DNA of 64,000 bases from Micromonospora halotolerans (GTDB taxonomy: Bacteria; Actinomycetota; Actinomycetes; Mycobacteriales; Micromonosporaceae): NCBI RefSeq assembly GCF_032108445.1, contig NZ_CP134876.1, positions 62,001 to 126,000 of the forward strand. The letters are read 5' to 3'. The notes beneath the pieces were generated by a model that had not been told where the DNA came from, searched no databases, and worked only from the letters and a program-made list of their open reading frames with translations. Position numbers and translations under genes: made by a program. This document shows positions 12,612 to 23,326 of this stretch, piece after piece. Each line of letters opens with the position of its first letter. Position 1 is the first letter of the stretch.

Positions 12612-13534
12612 CGGTTGTTCCCTCCGAGCAGCAGGTAGAGGACGGCCATCCGCACGGAGACCCCGTTGGCGACCTGTTCGACGATGGTGGAGCGGGGCGA
12701 GTCGGCCACCTCGGGCGTGATCTCCATCCCCCGGTTCATCGGGCCGGGGTGCATGACGATCGCGTGCTCGGGCAGCCGGCGCATCCGCGGCCCGTCCAGC
12801 CCGTAGCGGCGGGCGTACTCGCGGGCGGAGGGGAAGTAGGAGTCGTTCATCCGCTCCCGCTGCACCCGCAGCATCATCACCACGTCCACACCGGGAAGAA
12901 CGGTGTCGAGGTCGTAGGAGACATCGGTGCCGGGGGCGAGCGCGGGAGAGATGTCGACCGGGATGAGGGTCGGCGGGCCGACCAGGGTCACCTTCGCGCC
13001 GAGGGTGGAGAGCAGCAGCACGTTGGAGCGGGCCACCCGGGAGTGCAGCACGTCGCCGACGATCGCCACGTGCAGGCCGTCCAGGCGACCCAGCCGGGAC
13101 CGCATCGTGTAGGCGTCGAGCAGCGCCTGGGTGGGGTGCTCGTGCGTGCCGTCGCCGGCGTTGACCACCGAGCCGTCCACCCAGTTGGCCAGCCGGTGCG
13201 GGGCGCCGGAGGCCGGGTGCCGGACGACCACCGCGTCGGCGCCCATGGCCTGGAGGGTGAGCGCCGTGTCCTTCAGGCTCTCCCCCTTGGCCACGCTGGA
13301 GCCCTTGGCGGAGAAGTTGATCACGTCGGCGCTGAGCCGCTTGGCGGCCGCCTCGAACGAGATCCGGGTGCGGGTGGAGTCCTCGTAGAAGAGGTTGACC
13401 ACGGTCCGGCCGCGCAGCGCCGGCAGCTTCTTGACCTCACGGCCGGCCACCGTGGCCATCTCGGCCGCGGTGTCCAGGATCCGGGTGGCGGTGGCCGCGT
13501 CCAGGTCGGCCCCGGAGAGCAGGTGACGGATCAT
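12608..13534 (-). CDS. pyrB: Aspartate carbamoyltransferase catalytic subunit
   Basis: PyrB couples carbamoyl phosphate with aspartate, the committed step of pyrimidine synthesis. The ATG at 13534 overlaps the pyrR stop as ATGA and gives 308 residues beginning [11 protein letters not shown]. The carbamoyl phosphate loop is [13 protein letters not shown] (about residues 49-61). [11 protein letters not shown] and [14 protein letters not shown] are the other active-site segments, and HPGPMNRG closes the fold. No pyrI regulatory subunit is nearby, in keeping with PyrR-type control. Confidence 0.96.
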   Translation of the reverse strand: MIRHLLSGADLDAATATRILDTAAEMATVAGREVKKLPALRGRTVVNLFYEDSTRTRISFEAAAKRLSADVINFSAKGSSVAKGESLKDTALTLQAMGADAVVVRHPASGAPHRLANWVDGSVVNAGDGTHEHPTQALLDAYTMRSRLGRLDGLHVAIVGDVLHSRVARSNVLLLSTLGAKVTLVGPPTLIPVDISPALAPGTDVSYDLDTVLPGVDVVMMLRVQRERMNDSYFPSAREYARRYGLDGPRMRRLPEHAIVMHPGPMNRGMEITPEVADSPRSTIVEQVANGVSVRMAVLYLLLGGNNR

Positions 13535-14112
13535 GAGGCGCCTCCGTGCAGCCGTACCTCGTCCGCGCCGTCCGTCTCGGCCAGGGTGACCTTGACGCTC
13601 TCGGCGAGCGCGGTGGGGATGTTCTTGCCGACGTAGTCGGCGCGGATCGGCAGCTGGCGGTGCCCCCGGTCGACCAGGACGGCGAGCTGCACCGACGCCG
13701 GGCGGCCGACGTCGCTGAGCGCGTCCAGGGCGGCCCGCACGGTGCGGCCGGAGAAGAGCACGTCGTCGACGAGGATCACCCGCCGCCCGTCGATCCCGCC
13801 CGGTGGCAGGTCGGTGGGGCCGACCGCGCGGGTGGCGTGCCGGCGCAGGTCGTCGCGGTAGAGCGTGATGTCGAGCACCCCGACCGGGACGGTCACGTCC
13901 TCGAAGGTGCTGATCCGGGCGGCGAGCCGCTTCGCAAGCGGGACCCCACGGGTGGGGATGCCGAGCAGCACGGTGTCGGCGGCGCCCTGGGTCTTCTCCA
14001 GGATCTGGTGTGCGATGCGGTCGACCACCCGCGACACGTCGGCGGCGGCGAGGATCACCTTCACCGAGGGTTGTCGCGGCGGCGACGGGTGGGCAGCCGG
14101 TGGGTAGGCCAC
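13531..14112 (-). CDS. pyrR: Pyrimidine operon regulator / uracil phosphoribosyltransferase
   Basis: PyrR binds UMP and a hairpin in pyr mRNA to shut off the operon, and has weak uracil phosphoribosyltransferase activity. I choose the GTG at 14112 (193 residues, [11 protein letters not shown]). An excellent AAGGAGG lies 6 bases upstream; a longer reading from 14136 would bury that site. The PRPP motif [14 protein letters not shown] is intact, as are LLGIPTRG and DITLYRDDL. It heads the operon and overlaps pyrB by 4 bp. The RNA hairpin just 5' of its ribosome binding site is described separately. Confidence 0.95.
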   Translation of the reverse strand: MAYPPAAHPSPPRQPSVKVILAAADVSRVVDRIAHQILEKTQGAADTVLLGIPTRGVPLAKRLAARISTFEDVTVPVGVLDITLYRDDLRRHATRAVGPTDLPPGGIDGRRVILVDDVLFSGRTVRAALDALSDVGRPASVQLAVLVDRGHRQLPIRADYVGKNIPTALAESVKVTLAETDGADEVRLHGGAS

Positions 14113-14126
14113 GGCGGACCTCCTTC

Positions 14127-14144
14127 CCCGCCTCACGGGACGGG
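14127..14144 (-). promoter_or_regulatory. Candidate PyrR-binding RNA hairpin beside the pyrR ribosome binding site
   Basis: On the minus-strand transcript the sequence is CCCGUCCCGUGAGGCGGG, a CCCG/CGGG stem around UCCCGUGAGG. The apex agrees with the PyrR loop consensus UCCnGnGAGG. It ends a few bases before the AAGGAGG that serves the pyrR GTG. PyrR binding here would block ribosome access to the first gene. Translational repression of this kind is known for mycobacterial pyr operons. I see no antiterminator/terminator pair, which argues against Bacillus-style attenuation. Confidence 0.7.
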
Positions 14145-14315
14145 TCGTTAAAGGACGTCTGGTTGGCTCCGGCGGGCCGTGGCGGGCCCGGAGCGGGGCT
14201 TCGTGCCACGTTACCAGCGGTCACCGGGTCGGCCGCCGCCGGGACTGACCAGCGGGTCAGCGTGGAGAAATGCGGACAACCCGCACACCGGGCCAACCGG
14301 GGTCGTCACGAACAC

Positions 14316-14356
14316 TTGACCGCATGTCGCAATCCCCGTACCGTCACGCTCCGTAG
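14316..14356 (+). promoter_or_regulatory. bldD promoter with a candidate BldD box
   Basis: TTGACC (14316-14321) and TACCGT (14339-14344) are separated by exactly 17 bp, a good housekeeping sigma promoter. Overlapping the -10 end and the likely start, TCACGCTCCGTAG (14344-14356) matches the BldD operator consensus TnACnCWGnGTnA at all but two fixed positions. Autorepression by BldD, known in Streptomyces, is therefore likely. The divergent pyrR leader shares this 285-bp spacer; I could not identify a convincing pyr promoter in it. Confidence 0.65.
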
Positions 14357-14397
14357 CGATAGCTGGGAGAACCCCGAGCAGCACTGGGAGTGTCCGA

Positions 14398-14886
14398 ATG
14401 CCCTCTGAATACGCCAAGTCGCTGGGCGCCCGCCTGCGCTCCATCCGCCAGCAGCAGGGCCTGTCCCTGCAGGGGGTGGAGGAGAAGTCGAACGGGCGGT
14501 GGAAGGCCGTGGTGGTCGGCTCGTACGAGCGCGGCGACCGCGCCGTCACCGTGTCCCGCCTGGCGGAGCTGGCCGACTTCTACCGAGTTCCCGTCTCGGA
14601 GCTGCTGCCCGACGGCAGCGGGGTGCGCCACGAGCCCACCAGCAAGATCGTTCTGGACCTGGAGCGGCTCTACGACGAGGCCTCCGAGGACCTGGCCTAC
14701 GTCGCCCGGTACGCCCGCGCCATCCAGCAGCAGCGCGGTGACTACAACGGCCGGGTGCTCTCCATCCGCGCCGACGACCTGCGCGCCCTCGCGATCGTCT
14801 ACGACGCCTCGCCGTCGGGCCTGATCGAGCGGCTCACCGAGCACGGTGTGCTGGTCGCCGACCCGCGTGCCTTCTTCGCGTCCTGA
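14398..14886 (+). CDS. bldD: Developmental master regulator BldD
   Basis: BldD represses sporulation and secondary-metabolism genes in filamentous actinobacteria when dimerised by tetrameric cyclic di-GMP. The 162-residue product has an N-terminal XRE-type helix-turn-helix (about 8-65, with SLGARLRSIRQQQGLSL and SRLAELADFYRVP). It also has the C-terminal ligand domain. The c-di-GMP signature RGD-x8-RxDD is complete: R113-G-D115 and R124-A-D-D127. The ATG at 14398 follows GGGAG. It is monocistronic: its promoter lies upstream and a 17-bp-stem terminator downstream. Confidence 0.95.
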   Translation: MPSEYAKSLGARLRSIRQQQGLSLQGVEEKSNGRWKAVVVGSYERGDRAVTVSRLAELADFYRVPVSELLPDGSGVRHEPTSKIVLDLERLYDEASEDLAYVARYARAIQQQRGDYNGRVLSIRADDLRALAIVYDASPSGLIERLTEHGVLVADPRAFFAS

Positions 14887-14903
14887 CCCTCACCGACGCC
14901 CAC

Positions 14904-14940
14904 ACGAAGGGCCCGTGCCGTTCCGGCACGGGCCCTTCGT
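14904..14940. terminator. Bidirectional intrinsic terminator between bldD and nusB
   Basis: A perfect 17-bp stem (14904-14920 paired with 14924-14940) encloses the loop TTC. The arms are ACGAAGGGCCCGTGCCG and its complement. It sits between the convergent ends of bldD (plus) and nusB (minus) and reads as a terminator in both directions. There is no long U-tract, which is usual in actinomycetes. Confidence 0.85.
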
Positions 14941-14959
14941 CGCGCAGTGGCGGCGACCG

Positions 14960-15394
14960 TCAGCGGGTGGCGTACTCGGCGATGCGGCCGAGGATGCCGT
15001 TGAGGAAGCGCGGCGAGTCGTCGGTCGACATCTGCCGGGCCAGCTCGACGGCCTCGCTGATCGCCACGGCGTCGTCGATCTCGTCGACGTAGAGCAGCTC
15101 GTAGACCGCGATCCGGGCCAGGTTGCGGTCGACCGCCGGCATCCGGTCCAGCGTCCAGCCCTCGGCGTAGCTGGCGATCACCTCGTCGATCCGGTCCAGG
15201 TGCGCGGCCACGCCCTCGACCAGGCCGACCGCGTAACCGACGTGCTCCGGGCGGGGCTTCTCGATCCGCTCCAGGTAGCCGGCGAGCACCTCGACGGGCG
15301 GCCGGTCCCGCAGGTCGGCCTCGAAGAGCACGTCCAGCGCCCGCTTGCGCGCCTTGCGGCGCGCCGGCATCTGCTGCTTGGGACCCTCGGCCAT
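14960..15394 (-). CDS. nusB: Transcription antitermination factor NusB
   Basis: NusB, with NusE (S10), binds boxA RNA and supports antitermination of rRNA operons. The 144 residues form the all-helical NusB fold. Recognisable segments are ARKRALDVLFEAD (15-27), DRMPAVDRNLARIAVYEL and the C-terminal FLNGILGRIA. The start codon overlaps the efp stop as TGATG. It is the last gene of the aroB-aroQ-efp-nusB run. Confidence 0.95.
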   Translation of the reverse strand: MAEGPKQQMPARRKARKRALDVLFEADLRDRPPVEVLAGYLERIEKPRPEHVGYAVGLVEGVAAHLDRIDEVIASYAEGWTLDRMPAVDRNLARIAVYELLYVDEIDDAVAISEAVELARQMSTDDSPRFLNGILGRIAEYATR

Positions 15395-15951
15395 CAGGCT
15401 CGGCCGAGGTAACGGCCGTCGCGGGTGTCGACCTTGATCTTCTCGCCGGTGGTGATGAACAGCGGCACCTGGACGGTGGCGCCGGTCTCGACGGTGGCCG
15501 GCTTGTTGCCGCCGGTCGACCGGTCGCCCTGCAGACCCGGCTCGGTGTAGGTGATCTCGAGCACGACCGAGGTCGGCAGCTCGATGTAGAGCGGCAGGCC
15601 CTCGTGGGTGGCGACGGTGGCCTCGGCCTCCGGGAGGAGGTAGTTGGCCGCCTCGCCGACGGTGCCGCCGGGGACGGTGATCTGGTCGAACGTCTCCAGG
15701 TCCATGAAGACGTAGTCCTCGCCGTCGGCGTAGAGGTACTGCATGGTGCGCTTGTCGACGGTGGCGGTCTCGACCTTGGTGCCCGCGTTGAAGGTCTTGT
15801 CGACCACCTTGCCGGACAGCACGTTCTTCAGCGTGGTACGCACGAACGCACCGCCCTTACCGGGCTTGACGTGCTGGAACTCGACGACGGCCCACAGCTC
15901 GCCGTCGAGGTTGAGTACCAGGCCGTTCTTGAGGTCGTTGGTGGAGGCCAT
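15394..15951 (-). CDS. efp: Translation elongation factor P
   Basis: EF-P rescues ribosomes stalled at polyproline, relevant here given the very proline-rich protein at 26953-30426. The 185-residue product has the KOW-like N-domain with the tip loop KPGKGGAF, whose Lys is at about residue 32. Two OB domains follow, ending [14 protein letters not shown] see no dedicated modification enzyme (epmA or epmB) in the window, so the tip lysine may be unmodified as in other actinobacteria. It overlaps nusB by one base. Confidence 0.96.
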   Translation of the reverse strand: MASTNDLKNGLVLNLDGELWAVVEFQHVKPGKGGAFVRTTLKNVLSGKVVDKTFNAGTKVETATVDKRTMQYLYADGEDYVFMDLETFDQITVPGGTVGEAANYLLPEAEATVATHEGLPLYIELPTSVVLEITYTEPGLQGDRSTGGNKPATVETGATVQVPLFITTGEKIKVDTRDGRYLGRA

Positions 15952-15995
15952 TTCCTGCCTTGATCTTCAATTGGCGGACAGACCCACGAAGTCTA

Positions 15996-18188
<2,193 letters not shown>

Positions 18189-18192
<4 letters not shown>

Positions 18193-18962
18193 GCCTCGCC
18201 CACGCCGGGCACGCCGCCGGCGGCTTCCCGGCCGCCGCGCTCGTACCCCCGGTGCTGTTCTGGGCCTACCTGGCGGCGGCCCTGCGGCAGCGGGACCCGG
18301 GCCGGGCCGGGTGGGACCACCGGCGGACGGCGAGCTTCGCCCTCGGCGCGGCGCTGCTCGCCACCAGGCTGCTGCTTCCCGCCGCCGACCTGCCCGGGCA
18401 CATGGCGCAGCACCTGGTGCTCGGCATGCTGGCGCCGCTGGCCCTGGTGCTCGGCGCACCCGGCACGCTGGCCCTGCGGACGGTGGACCGGCGGGTCGGC
18501 CGCGCGGCGCTGCGCCTGCTGCGCCACCCGGCCCTCCAGGCGCTCGCCCACCCGGTGACCGGGCTGCTGCTCACCGCGGGCGGGCTCTGGCTGCTGTACC
18601 TCACCCCGCTGTACCGGGCCACCCTGACCCAGCCGGCGCTGCACGGGCTGGTGCTGCTGCACTTCGTGCTCAGCGGCTACCTGTTCACCTGGTCGATCGC
18701 CGGGCCGGATCCCGGCCCGCACCGGCCCCGGGTCCCGATCCGGCTGGTCGTGCTCGGGCTGGGCGTGGCGGCGCACGCCGTGCTCGCCCAACTTCTCTAC
18801 GCCGGGCTGCTCGTGGACGTGCCGGCGACCGGGGACGAGCTGCGGGCCGGCGCGACGGTGATGTACTACGGCGGCGACCTGGCCGAGATCCTGCTGGCCC
18901 TCGCCCTGCTGGTCACCTGGCGGCCGGAGCGGGCGCCCCGGCCCGTGGCGGTCAGGGCTTGA
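18189..18962 (+). CDS. CtaG-like cytochrome c oxidase assembly membrane protein
   Basis: The 257-residue polytopic protein belongs to the caa3-type CtaG family (Pfam Caa3_CtaG), linked to copper delivery to oxidases. The hallmark is the transmembrane motif [22 protein letters not shown]. The N-terminus is His-rich ([10 protein letters not shown]). Six or seven hydrophobic segments can be drawn. The GTG at 18189 overlaps the DUF2243 stop. Its 3' end overlaps the convergent aroK end by 11 bp, so the pair is tightly packed inside the aro cluster. Function is assigned by family only. Confidence 0.88.
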
Positions 18963-19461
18963 GCAGCGCCGCGATCTCGGTCGCGATCTCCTCCGGGGTA
19001 CGCCCGTCGGTCAGCACCGTCGCGGTGGCCACCTCGGCGTAGAGCGGGCGGCGCTGCTCCATGAGGTGCCGGAGGGTGGCGCGCGGGTTCAGCGCCAGCA
19101 GCGGCCGGCCGGCCCCCAGGCCGACCCGCTTCACGGCGTCGGACAGCTCCACCGACAGGTGCACCACGGTGTGCCCGACCAGCGCGGCGCGGTTCTCCTC
19201 GGCGAGGATCGCGCCGCCGCCGAGGGCGAGCACGCCCGTGTGCGAGGCCAGCCCCGCCGCCACCGCGGCCCGTTCGAGGGTACGGAAGTGCTCCTCCCCC
19301 TCGTCCACGAAGATCTCCGGGATCGGCTTGCCGGCGAGCTGCTCGATGTCGCCGTCGGTGTCCCGGAACCCGACGCCGAGTGCCGCCGCGAGCGCCCGTC
19401 CCACCGTGGTCTTGCCGGAGCCGGGCGCCCCGACCAGCACGCAGACCGGCCGGGTGCTCAC
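18952..19461 (-). CDS. aroK: Shikimate kinase
   Basis: AroK phosphorylates shikimate with ATP. I take the GTG at 19461, which overlaps the aroC stop as GTGA and gives 169 residues beginning [21 protein letters not shown] (start codon GTG; Walker A at 11-19). DTDGDIE provides the shikimate-binding Asp, and LALGGGAIL and the GAGRPLL segment complete the site. Downstream, the expected aroB is displaced by the convergent ctaG/DUF2243 pair, with which it overlaps by 11 bp. Confidence 0.95.
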   Translation of the reverse strand: MSTRPVCVLVGAPGSGKTTVGRALAAALGVGFRDTDGDIEQLAGKPIPEIFVDEGEEHFRTLERAAVAAGLASHTGVLALGGGAILAEENRAALVGHTVVHLSVELSDAVKRVGLGAGRPLLALNPRATLRHLMEQRRPLYAEVATATVLTDGRTPEEIATEIAALLKP

Positions 19462-20636
19462 TTGATCACCAGGGCGTCGAGGTAACCGGACAGGTTGCGG
19501 CGCATCTCGGCGACCGAGTCGCCGCCGAACTTCTCCACCGCCGCCTCCGCCAGCACCAGGGCCACCATGGCCTCCGCCACCACGGCCGCGGCCGGCACCG
19601 CGCACACGTCCGAGCGCTGGTTGATCGCGGTGGCGGGCTCGCCGGTGAGCACGTCGACCGTGGCCAGCGCCCGGTTCAGCGAGGAGATCGGCTTCATGGC
19701 CGCCTTCACCCGCAGCGGCTCGCCGGTGGTGATGCCGCCCTCCAGCCCGCCGGCCCGGTCGGTCACCCGGCGCACCCCGGTGGCGGTGGGCAGGATCTCG
19801 TCGTGCGCCTCGGAGCCGCGCGAGCGCGCCTGCGTCCAGCCGTCGCCGATCTCCACGCCCTTGATGGCCTGGATCGACATCAGCGCGGTGGCCAGCCGCG
19901 CGTCGAGCTTGCGGTCCCACTGCACATGGCTGCCCAGGCCCGGCGGCACCCCGTACGCCAGCACCTCGACCACGCCGCCGAGCGTGTCGGCCGCCTTCTT
20001 GGCGGCGTCGACCTCGGCGACCATCCGGGCGCTGGCCTCCGGGTCGAGGCAGCGAAGCGGGTCCGCGTCGATCCGGGCGGCGTCGGACGGGGTCGGCCGC
20101 AGGCCGGGCTTGACGCCGATCGGGCCGAGCTCCACCACGTGGGAGACGATCTCGACGCCGAGAGCCTGCTTGACCAGGGCCTTGGCGACCGTGCCCACGG
20201 CGACCCGCGCGGCGGTCTCCCGGGCGCTGGCCCGCTCCAGGATCGGCCGGGCGTCGGTGTGGCCGTACTTCTGCATGCCGGCCAGGTCGGCGTGGCCGGG
20301 GCGCGGGCGGGTGAGCGGGGCGTTGCGGGCCTGCCCGGCCAGCTCCTCCGCGTCGACCGGGTCGGCGGCCATCACGGTGCGCCACTTCGGCCACTCCGAG
20401 TTGCCCACCCGGATGGCCACCGGGCTGCCCAGCGTCACGCCGTGCCGGAGCCCGCCGATGACCTCGACCTCGTCCTGCTCGAAGGACATCCGGGCGCCCC
20501 GGCCGTAGCCGAGCCGGCGCCGGGCCAGTTCGTCGGAGATCTCCGCGGTGGTCACCTCGATGCCGGCGGGCACCCCCTCCAGCAGCGCGACGAGGGCGGG
20601 TCCGTGCGATTCACCTGCAGTCAGCCAGCGCAACAC
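19458..20636 (-). CDS. aroC: Chorismate synthase
   Basis: AroC makes chorismate from EPSP using reduced FMN. The 392-residue product has the signature starts TAGESHGP (7-14) and [12 protein letters not shown], then [14 protein letters not shown] and [22 protein letters not shown] and [14 protein letters not shown] complete the active site. The GTG start at 20636 is fixed by the conserved N-terminus [12 protein letters not shown]. It is followed directly by aroK. Confidence 0.96.
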   Translation of the reverse strand: MLRWLTAGESHGPALVALLEGVPAGIEVTTAEISDELARRRLGYGRGARMSFEQDEVEVIGGLRHGVTLGSPVAIRVGNSEWPKWRTVMAADPVDAEELAGQARNAPLTRPRPGHADLAGMQKYGHTDARPILERASARETAARVAVGTVAKALVKQALGVEIVSHVVELGPIGVKPGLRPTPSDAARIDADPLRCLDPEASARMVAEVDAAKKAADTLGGVVEVLAYGVPPGLGSHVQWDRKLDARLATALMSIQAIKGVEIGDGWTQARSRGSEAHDEILPTATGVRRVTDRAGGLEGGITTGEPLRVKAAMKPISSLNRALATVDVLTGEPATAINQRSDVCAVPAAAVVAEAMVALVLAEAAVEKFGGDSVAEMRRNLSGYLDALVIK

Positions 20637-20723
20637 AGCGGTCAGTCTGTCACGCCCGGTGTCCGCCGGGTCGTCCTGCCCGCCCCGTCCCGCCCTGCGG
20701 ACGCGCTCGCCGCCCGAACGGTT

Positions 20724-20772
20724 AGGAGGGGGCCCCTGCTATACCGCAGGCGTTAACACGGGGCCCTTCCTT
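20724..20772. repeat. Palindromic element overlapping the 3' end of aroE
   Basis: Outer arms around 20724-20735 (AGGAGGGGGCCC) and 20760-20771 (GGGGCCCTTCCT) are largely complementary. Inner arms CCTGC (20735-20739) and GCAGG (20746-20750) enclose a 6-base loop. The sequence GCGTTAACACGGGGCC lies between. The aroE stop codon (20753-20755) is inside the element, so the last residues of AroE are encoded by it. I infer a REP-like or terminator role and see no second copy here. Confidence 0.7.
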
Positions 20773-21574
20773 GCGCCTCGGCGAGCGCGGCGCGCATCGC
20801 CTCGCGGGGGGCGGAGACGCCGGTGAACTGCTCGAACTGGCCGACCGCCTGGGCCAGCAACAGGTCCAGCCCGGAGACCACCCGGCAGCCGGCGGCGACC
20901 GCCGCCGCGGCGAGCGGTGTGGGCCACGGGTCGTAGACCACGTCGAAGAAGACCGTCCCGGGCCGCCAGTCGAAGTTGTCCGCGAGCCGGTCGGCCACGC
21001 CCTTCGGCACGGTGGAGACCACGAGGTCGGCCCGGGCGTGCGCCGGATCACCGTCCCAGGGCGCGCCGGCCAGCGGGACACCGAGCGCCTCGGCCATCGG
21101 GCACAGCTCCCGCACCGCCTCCGGCCGCCGGGCCACCACGGTCACCTCGGCCGCGCCGATCCGGGCCGCCGCCGCGACGGCCGCCCGGGCGGTGCCGCCC
21201 GCGCCCAGCACGGTGACCGTGGCGCCGGCCGCGCAACCGGCGGCGGTGAGCACGTCGACCATGCCCGCGACGTCGGTGTTGTCGGCGTACCAGGTGCCGT
21301 CCGGCCGGCGTACCAGCGTGTTGGCGGCGCCGACCGCGGCGGCGACCGGCGAGGCCTCGTCGGCCACCGCGAGCGCCGCCTCCTTGCCCGGCATGGTGAC
21401 CGACAGGCCGGCCCACTCGGGGCCCAGGCCCGCGACCAGGCCGGCCAGCTCGTCGGCCGCGCACTCGATCCGGGTGTACGACCACCCGGTCAGCCCGGCC
21501 GCCGCGTACCCGGCGTTGTGGATCACCGGGGAGAGCGAGTGGGCGATCGGCCGGCCGACCACGGCGGCCTTCAT
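20753..21574 (-). CDS. aroE: Shikimate dehydrogenase
   Basis: AroE reduces 3-dehydroshikimate with NADPH. I take the ATG at 21574, overlapping the mltG stop as TGATG (273 residues, MKAAVVGRPIAHSLSPVIHN). SVTMPGKEAAL supplies the catalytic Lys, and NTDVAGM supplies the Asp of the pair. The NADP Rossmann loop is VLGAGGTARAAV, with ARRPEAV after it. The C-terminal AQGRAPC is read from a palindromic element, so the natural end of the protein may have been altered by its insertion. Confidence 0.94.
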   Translation of the reverse strand: MKAAVVGRPIAHSLSPVIHNAGYAAAGLTGWSYTRIECAADELAGLVAGLGPEWAGLSVTMPGKEAALAVADEASPVAAAVGAANTLVRRPDGTWYADNTDVAGMVDVLTAAGCAAGATVTVLGAGGTARAAVAAAARIGAAEVTVVARRPEAVRELCPMAEALGVPLAGAPWDGDPAHARADLVVSTVPKGVADRLADNFDWRPGTVFFDVVYDPWPTPLAAAAVAAGCRVVSGLDLLLAQAVGQFEQFTGVSAPREAMRAALAEAQGRAPC

Positions 21575-22794
21575 CAGGTGCAGTTCTCCCCGGTGAGCAC
21601 CTTGTTGTCGCACATCTGCCGCTGCAGCTTGCGGAAGTCGGCGTCGTTCGAGCCGTAGCCCATGGTGCCCTTCTGGTCCACCGTCATGAAGAAGATCCAG
21701 TCGCCGGGCGGCGGCTCCAGGGCGCCCTTGAGCGCGGCCTCACCCGGGTTGCTGATCGGGGTGATCGGCAGGCCGGCCACGTTGTGCGTGTTGTACGGGT
21801 TCTTCAGGTCGTTGATCTCGCTCTGCAGCAGGTCGTCGGAGTCCTTCGGGTCCTTGCCCTGCAGGCGGAAGTAGTAGTTGATGCCGCTGTCGATGCCGAG
21901 GCACTTGCAGCCGATCTTGCCGGCGTAGACCCGGTTGTAGATCACCCGGGACACCTTCGGCAGGTCGACCGCGTTGACCGACTCGGCCTCGGCGATCGAG
22001 GCGGTGATCAGCGCCTCGTACGGCGAGATCTTCCGTTCCTTCTGCGCCCGGTCGACGAAGTCGAGCTGCTGGGCCACGGTCAGGAACTGGTCCACCATCA
22101 TCGACAGGATCTGCTCGGCGGTGGCCTTCGGCGGGATCTCGTAGGTGGACGGGTAGAGGAAGCCCTCGATGCTCTTCGGGCCCTTCTTGCCGTCCTCCCG
22201 GTTGAACCAGAAGGCGGGCACTCCCAGCTTGACCGGGTCCTTCGCGGCGGTCTGGAAGTCCTTGACCGGGATCTTGGTCTGCTTGGAGAGGATCTGGTAG
22301 ATGTTCAGGCTGATCGTGCCCTCGGGGATGGTCACCCCGTTGACCACCCGGCTCTTCGGGTCGAGCATCAGCGTGATCACGTCCGCGGCCTTCATCTCCT
22401 TGCGGACCTTGTACCGGCCGACCTGGATGTTCTTGCTGCGCGAGTTCGCGTCGGCGGCCTCGATGAACGCCTTGGTGCTCTTCACCACGCCCGCGTCGTA
22501 GAGGGTGTTCCCGATGTCGGTGAGGCTGTCGCCGGCCTTCACCTCGACCAGCGTCTCGCCCGTGCCCGGTCCGTCGTAGTCCGGGGTGACGAAGTGGTTG
22601 CGGATCCGGTCGAAGCCGACGTACGCGCCGCCGCCGATGCCGCCCAGCAGCACCATCGCCATCAGCAGGGCGAAGATGGTCTTGCCCCGGCCGCCACCCG
22701 ACCCGCCGTTGCGCTTACGCACGGCGCTGCGCCGGTGCCGGCCCTTCTCCCCCCTCTCCGCCTCGTCGAACCCGAGATCAAGATCGTCGATCAT
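21574..22794 (-). CDS. mltG: Endolytic murein transglycosylase
   Basis: MltG (YceG) is a membrane-bound lytic transglycosylase that cuts nascent peptidoglycan strands. The 406-residue protein has a basic cytoplasmic tail (1-38), one transmembrane segment (about 39-59) and the extracytoplasmic YceG domain. The catalytic glutamate lies in ITASIAEAES. FLYPSTYEIPP and NPYNTHNVAGLPITPISNPG are hallmark segments. The ATG overlaps the ruvX stop as ATGA. ruvX-mltG-aroE is a common actinobacterial order. Confidence 0.95.
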   Translation of the reverse strand: MIDDLDLGFDEAERGEKGRHRRSAVRKRNGGSGGGRGKTIFALLMAMVLLGGIGGGAYVGFDRIRNHFVTPDYDGPGTGETLVEVKAGDSLTDIGNTLYDAGVVKSTKAFIEAADANSRSKNIQVGRYKVRKEMKAADVITLMLDPKSRVVNGVTIPEGTISLNIYQILSKQTKIPVKDFQTAAKDPVKLGVPAFWFNREDGKKGPKSIEGFLYPSTYEIPPKATAEQILSMMVDQFLTVAQQLDFVDRAQKERKISPYEALITASIAEAESVNAVDLPKVSRVIYNRVYAGKIGCKCLGIDSGINYYFRLQGKDPKDSDDLLQSEINDLKNPYNTHNVAGLPITPISNPGEAALKGALEPPPGDWIFFMTVDQKGTMGYGSNDADFRKLQRQMCDNKVLTGENCT

Positions 22795-23252
22795 TGCGTC
22801 CGCCTCCGCTGCGCGTCCAGCCAGCTCTGCAGAATCTCCACCGCGGCGGCCTGGTCGACCACCGCCCGTTGGCGCTTTCCCCGGACGCCCCGTTCGGCCA
22901 GCCTACGACTAGCCACCACGGTCGACATCCTCTCGTCCGTCAGCGTCACCGGAATCGACCCCATTACATCGGCCAACCGGGCAGCGTACGCCGAGACGTT
23001 CGCCGCCGCGGGACCATGCTTTCCGGCGAGGTTGACCGGCAGGCCGACGACGATCTCGACCGCCTCGTGCTCGGCGGCCAGCCGGACCAGGTCGGCGATG
23101 TCGGTGGGCACCGCGTCCGGACCGGTCGTCAGATCGCGGGCCAGGGTGACCAGCGGGGTGGCCAGGATGCCGTGCGGATCGGAGCGAGCCACCCCGACCC
23201 GGACCTGGCCGACGTCGACGCCGAGCCGGACACCACGGGACACTTCAACCAT
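22791..23252 (-). CDS. ruvX: Pre-16S rRNA nuclease / Holliday junction resolvase-like protein
   Basis: RuvX (YqgF) is an RNase H-fold nuclease that matures the 16S rRNA 5' end and has been linked to resolvase activity. The 153-residue product starts with RLGVDVGQVRVGVARSD, which provides the first catalytic Asp. VVGLPVNLAGKHGP and LTDERMSTVVASRRL carry the other conserved positions, and VDQAAAVEILQSWL the last Asp. It is first in the ruvX-mltG-aroE-aroC-aroK run, 74 bp after alaS. Confidence 0.93.
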   Translation of the reverse strand: MVEVSRGVRLGVDVGQVRVGVARSDPHGILATPLVTLARDLTTGPDAVPTDIADLVRLAAEHEAVEIVVGLPVNLAGKHGPAAANVSAYAARLADVMGSIPVTLTDERMSTVVASRRLAERGVRGKRQRAVVDQAAAVEILQSWLDAQRRRTQ

Positions 23253-23279
23253 CTACCGGACACTTCCCCTCCGGTACAG

Positions 23280-23309
23280 GCCAGGGCGGACCCGGCGGCC
23301 CGCCCTGGC
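23280..23309 (-). terminator. Hairpin between alaS and ruvX
   Basis: A perfect 10-bp GC stem (23280-23289 with 23300-23309, GCCAGGGCGG and its complement) encloses a 10-base loop. It starts 18 bp downstream of the alaS stop on the minus strand. It could terminate or attenuate transcription before ruvX. There is no U-run. Confidence 0.55.
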
Positions 23310-23326
23310 TTCCATCGGTGCGCACA

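Noticed and set aside
14113..14136. Longer pyrR from a GTG at 14136
   Set aside because: The extra codons cover the AAGGAGG and the PyrR-type hairpin.
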